Part shown: piece after piece, positions 21,678-23,217 of the stretch | Layout: the number at the start of each line of letters is the position of its first letter | Position numbering within the stretch: the stretch's first letter is position 1 | From: DATAAZ01 sp036259875 | GTDB lineage: Bacteria > Actinomycetota > Thermoleophilia > Gaiellales > Gaiellaceae | Reading direction: 5' to 3' | DNA length: 23,217 nucleotides | NCBI GenBank assembly: GCA_036259875.1 | Contig: DATAAZ010000046.1 | Span: 1-23,217, forward strand | Position numbers and translations under genes: made by a program | Notes under the pieces: model-generated | The model's database searches: none | What the model was told of the DNA's origin: nothing | What the model saw: the letters and a program-made list of their open reading frames with translations, nothing else

Positions 21678-22622
21678 GTGACCGACCCGCACCACCGCCC
21701 GCTCGACCCGCAGGTGATCCCGCGCTTCTCGGGAGTACGCACGTTCGCGCGCCTGCCGCTCGTCTCCGACCTCGCGGGGGTCGACGCCGCCGTCTTCGGG
21801 ATCCCGTTCGACACGACGACGACGTTCCGTTCAGGCGCGCGCTTCGGCCCCGAGGCGATCCGTTCGGCCTCCGCCCTCCTCCGCCCGTATCACCCGGAGT
21901 GGGGGGTAAACGTCGTCGAGGCGCTCTCGATCGCCGACCTGGGCGACCTGCCCGTAGCGCCCGGCGACACCGTCGGGACGTACGCCCGCGTGGAGGAGGC
22001 GCTCGCCCCGGTCGTCGACGCAGATGCCTTCCCGCTCGCGATGGGCGGCGACCACTCGATCACGCTCGCCGAGCTCCGCGTCCTCGCGCGCGCTCGCGGC
22101 CCCCTCGCACTCGTCCACCTCGACGCGCACGCCGACACGTGGGACGAGTACTTCGGCCAGCGGTACTTCCACGGGACGACGTTCAAGCGGGCGGTCGAGG
22201 AGGGCCTCGTGGACGCCGGAGCCTCGGTGCAAGCCGGGATGCGGGGCACGGTGTACGGGCCCGACGACCTCGACGAGTCCCGCGGGCTCGGCTTCGACGT
22301 CGTCCCTGCGGAGGAGCTGCGGGCGCTCGGCCCGGAAGGGTACGCCGCGCGCGTCCGCAAGCGCGTCGGCGAGCGGCCCGTGTTCCTCACGTTCGACGTC
22401 GACTTCCTCGACCCGGCGTTCGCCCCGGGCACGGGGACGCCCGAGATCGCGGGGTTCACGACGTACGAGGCCGTCTCGTTTCTTCGCGCGCTCCGCGGGC
22501 TTCGCCTCGCAGGCGCGGACGTCGTCGAGGTCGCGCCTTCCTACGACGGGCCCGGCCAGCCGACCGCCCTCGCAGCCGCCAACGTGATGTGGGAGCTACT
22601 CGCGCTTCGCGCGAGCGCCTGA
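21678..22622 (+). CDS. agmatinase/ureohydrolase-family enzyme
   Basis: A 314-residue protein from GTG 21678. Binuclear metal motifs are complete: G-G-D-H-S (123-127), L-D-A-H-A-D-T (148-154) and F-D-V-D-F-L-D-P-A-F-A-P-G-T-G-T-P-E (239-256). G-I-P-F-D-T-T-T-T-F-R-S-G-A-R-F-G-P (41-58) and Y-F-H-G-T-T-F-K-R-A (163-172) are agmatinase-type. Family members hydrolyse agmatine to putrescine and urea, or guanidinobutyrate, formiminoglutamate, proclavaminate or free guanidine. The adjacent DUF1989 genes make guanidine-type substrates plausible, so speB is not assigned. Cytoplasmic, metal-dependent (Mn or Ni). Co-transcribed with yjbQ. Confidence 0.9.
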   Translation: MTDPHHRPLDPQVIPRFSGVRTFARLPLVSDLAGVDAAVFGIPFDTTTTFRSGARFGPEAIRSASALLRPYHPEWGVNVVEALSIADLGDLPVAPGDTVGTYARVEEALAPVVDADAFPLAMGGDHSITLAELRVLARARGPLALVHLDAHADTWDEYFGQRYFHGTTFKRAVEEGLVDAGASVQAGMRGTVYGPDDLDESRGLGFDVVPAEELRALGPEGYAARVRKRVGERPVFLTFDVDFLDPAFAPGTGTPEIAGFTTYEAVSFLRALRGLRLAGADVVEVAPSYDGPGQPTALAAANVMWELLALRASA

Positions 22623-22651
22623 CGCCGGGCCCGCGGCCGTCGCGCCGGTGA

Positions 22652-22822
22652 GGGCGCCGTCGCACGCGCCGTGCATCGGAGATCGGGGCCGCCTGCGCCG
22701 ACGCGCTCGCCGCGGACGGCGTCCGGGCGTACGTCGCGCGCCTCGCTCTTGCCCGCGGCCCGCTCGACACGAGACAATCCGTCGCTCGTGCGCTGGAAAA
22801 CGCGACACCCGGCGTCCACGAC
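22652..22822 (+). pseudogene. upstream part of the first DUF1989 gene, frame-disrupted
   Basis: In frame 2, EIGAACADALAADGVRAYVA then RLALARG leads toward the downstream domain. The expected S-T-R-D-N-P-S-L-V-R segment is in frame 3 (about 22767-22793) before frame 2 resumes at E-N-A-T-P-G-V-H-D-M-L. Removing one base near 22760 and adding one just before 22794 would give LARGRSTRDNPSLVRVENAT. No standard in-frame start exists upstream; the only nearby candidate is GTG 22648 in another frame. Confidence 0.5.
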
Positions 22823-23146
22823 ATGCTGATCGCCGCCTGCGACCCGTCAGCCCACGAGCGCCTCGGCGTTCACGGCCGGCACGCCTCGTGCCAGGCGAAC
22901 CTCGAGCGCACGACGGCGGAGCTCGGCCACGACCGGACCGACATCCCGCAGCCGATCAACCTCTTCGGGAACGTCCCGGTCGACGTCGCGGGGGTGCTCC
23001 ACTGGCTGCCGTCGCGTACGGAGGCGGGCGACGACGTGCCGCTTCCCGGCGAGGTGGCAGCCTTCGTCGTGATCTCCTCCTGCCCGCAGGACATCGTCCC
23101 GATCAACGACAAGAATCCGACGCGCGTGGCGATCGAGGTCGTGTGA
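22823..23146 (+). CDS. DUF1989 (urea-carboxylase-associated) protein, C-terminal domain
   Basis: From ATG 22823 the frame gives 107 residues: MLIAACDPSAHERLGVHGRH, ASCQANL, IPQPINLFGNVPVDVAGVLH and AFVVISSCPQDIVPINDKNP. The G-R-H-x-S-C, I-N-L-F-x-N-V-P-V and S-x-C-P-Q-D motifs, with their Cys and His metal ligands, are the DUF1989 core. In known systems two such proteins (urea-amidolyase-associated 1 and 2; CgdA/CgdB) form a carboxyguanidine deiminase working with guanidine carboxylase and allophanate hydrolase. ATG 22823 is only the first usable start; the domain extends upstream in a broken frame. The stop overlaps the next DUF1989 gene (GTGA). Confidence 0.8.
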   Translation: MLIAACDPSAHERLGVHGRHASCQANLERTTAELGHDRTDIPQPINLFGNVPVDVAGVLHWLPSRTEAGDDVPLPGEVAAFVVISSCPQDIVPINDKNPTRVAIEVV

Positions 23147-23217
23147 GGCGGATCGAGGTTCCGGCCCGGGAGGGCCGCGGTGTTCGCTTGCCGGCCGGGC
23201 AGCGGTTCCGGGTGATC
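23143..23217 (+). CDS. second DUF1989 protein, N-terminal part cut by window end
   Basis: GTG 23143 overlaps the previous stop by 4 nt. The 25 residues visible, VRRIEVPAREGRGVRLPAGQ and RFRVI, match the start of DUF1989 proteins (I-x-V-P-A-x-x-G-x-A-x-x-L-x-x-G-x-x-x-R-V). It is the tandem partner of the upstream gene. The rest lies outside the window. Confidence 0.65.
   Translation, partial: MRRIEVPAREGRGVRLPAGQRFRVI

Noticed and set aside
1..23217. tRNA, rRNA and CRISPR arrays
   Set aside because: No cloverleaf-like T-arm/acceptor sets, rRNA-like conserved stretches or regularly spaced repeats were found by eye; short direct repeats are limited to 2377-2435 and the RTX codons.

Overview
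The window reads as a chromosomal segment of a high-GC (by eye about 70%) actinobacterium. The likely source is an uncultured Thermoleophilia/Gaiellales-Solirubrobacterales-type lineage. This rests on strong G/C third-position codon use, an F420-dependent luciferase-like oxidoreductase, many GTG starts, and several genes whose start codon lies 6-8 nt after a TANNNT box (leaderless transcripts). The lineage is inference; no rRNA or tRNA gene was seen.

Layout. 1-1041: 3' end of a VOC/glyoxalase-like gene, a small membrane protein, and a small coiled-coil/HTH-like gene broken by two compensating frame changes. 1042-2349 (-): CPA1-type cation/proton antiporter. 2350-3172: remnant region with a 30-bp tandem repeat, the last residues of a tyrosine recombinase and a small secreted peptide. 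3173-4789: secreted protein made of two copies of an InlB-like domain plus RTX calcium-binding repeats. 4896-7712 (+): ketopantoate reductase-like enzyme, F420 oxidoreductase, small membrane protein, a truncated gene start, and a YCII-domain protein. 7753-9459 (-): PepSY protein, lipoprotein (frame broken at its signal peptide) and cupin, in an operon. 9543-11419: LysE-type exporter and an ATP-grasp protein, convergent, sharing one palindromic stop. 11420-13081: mostly decayed sequence (Rrf2-like and MsrA 3' remnants) around an alpha/beta-hydrolase lipoprotein.

13125-16718 is a tight minus-strand operon: ornithine carbamoyltransferase, rhomboid protease, small zinc metallopeptidase, GlgC-like nucleotidyltransferase, SRPBCC protein. 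Divergent from it is a small heat-shock protein with the best classical promoter of the window. 17327-19596 (-): a COG2403-type cyclic 2,3-diphosphoglycerate synthetase-like GTPase followed by carbamate kinase. 19746-21248 (-): a HEAGH metallopeptidase, divergent across only 22 bp from YjbQ, an agmatinase/ureohydrolase-family enzyme and two tandem DUF1989 (urea-carboxylase-associated) genes, the second cut by the window edge.

The most coherent theme is carbamoyl/guanidino nitrogen metabolism from about 15.8 kb to the end: OTC, carbamate kinase, the GTPase, a ureohydrolase and paired DUF1989 proteins. Arginine deiminase is not present in the window. DUF1989 pairs are known as carboxyguanidine deiminase subunits, and some ureohydrolases hydrolyse free guanidine, so the right end may be a guanidine-use module (inference). 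A second theme is the number of gene remnants and single-base frame breaks, from real decay, assembly error, or both.
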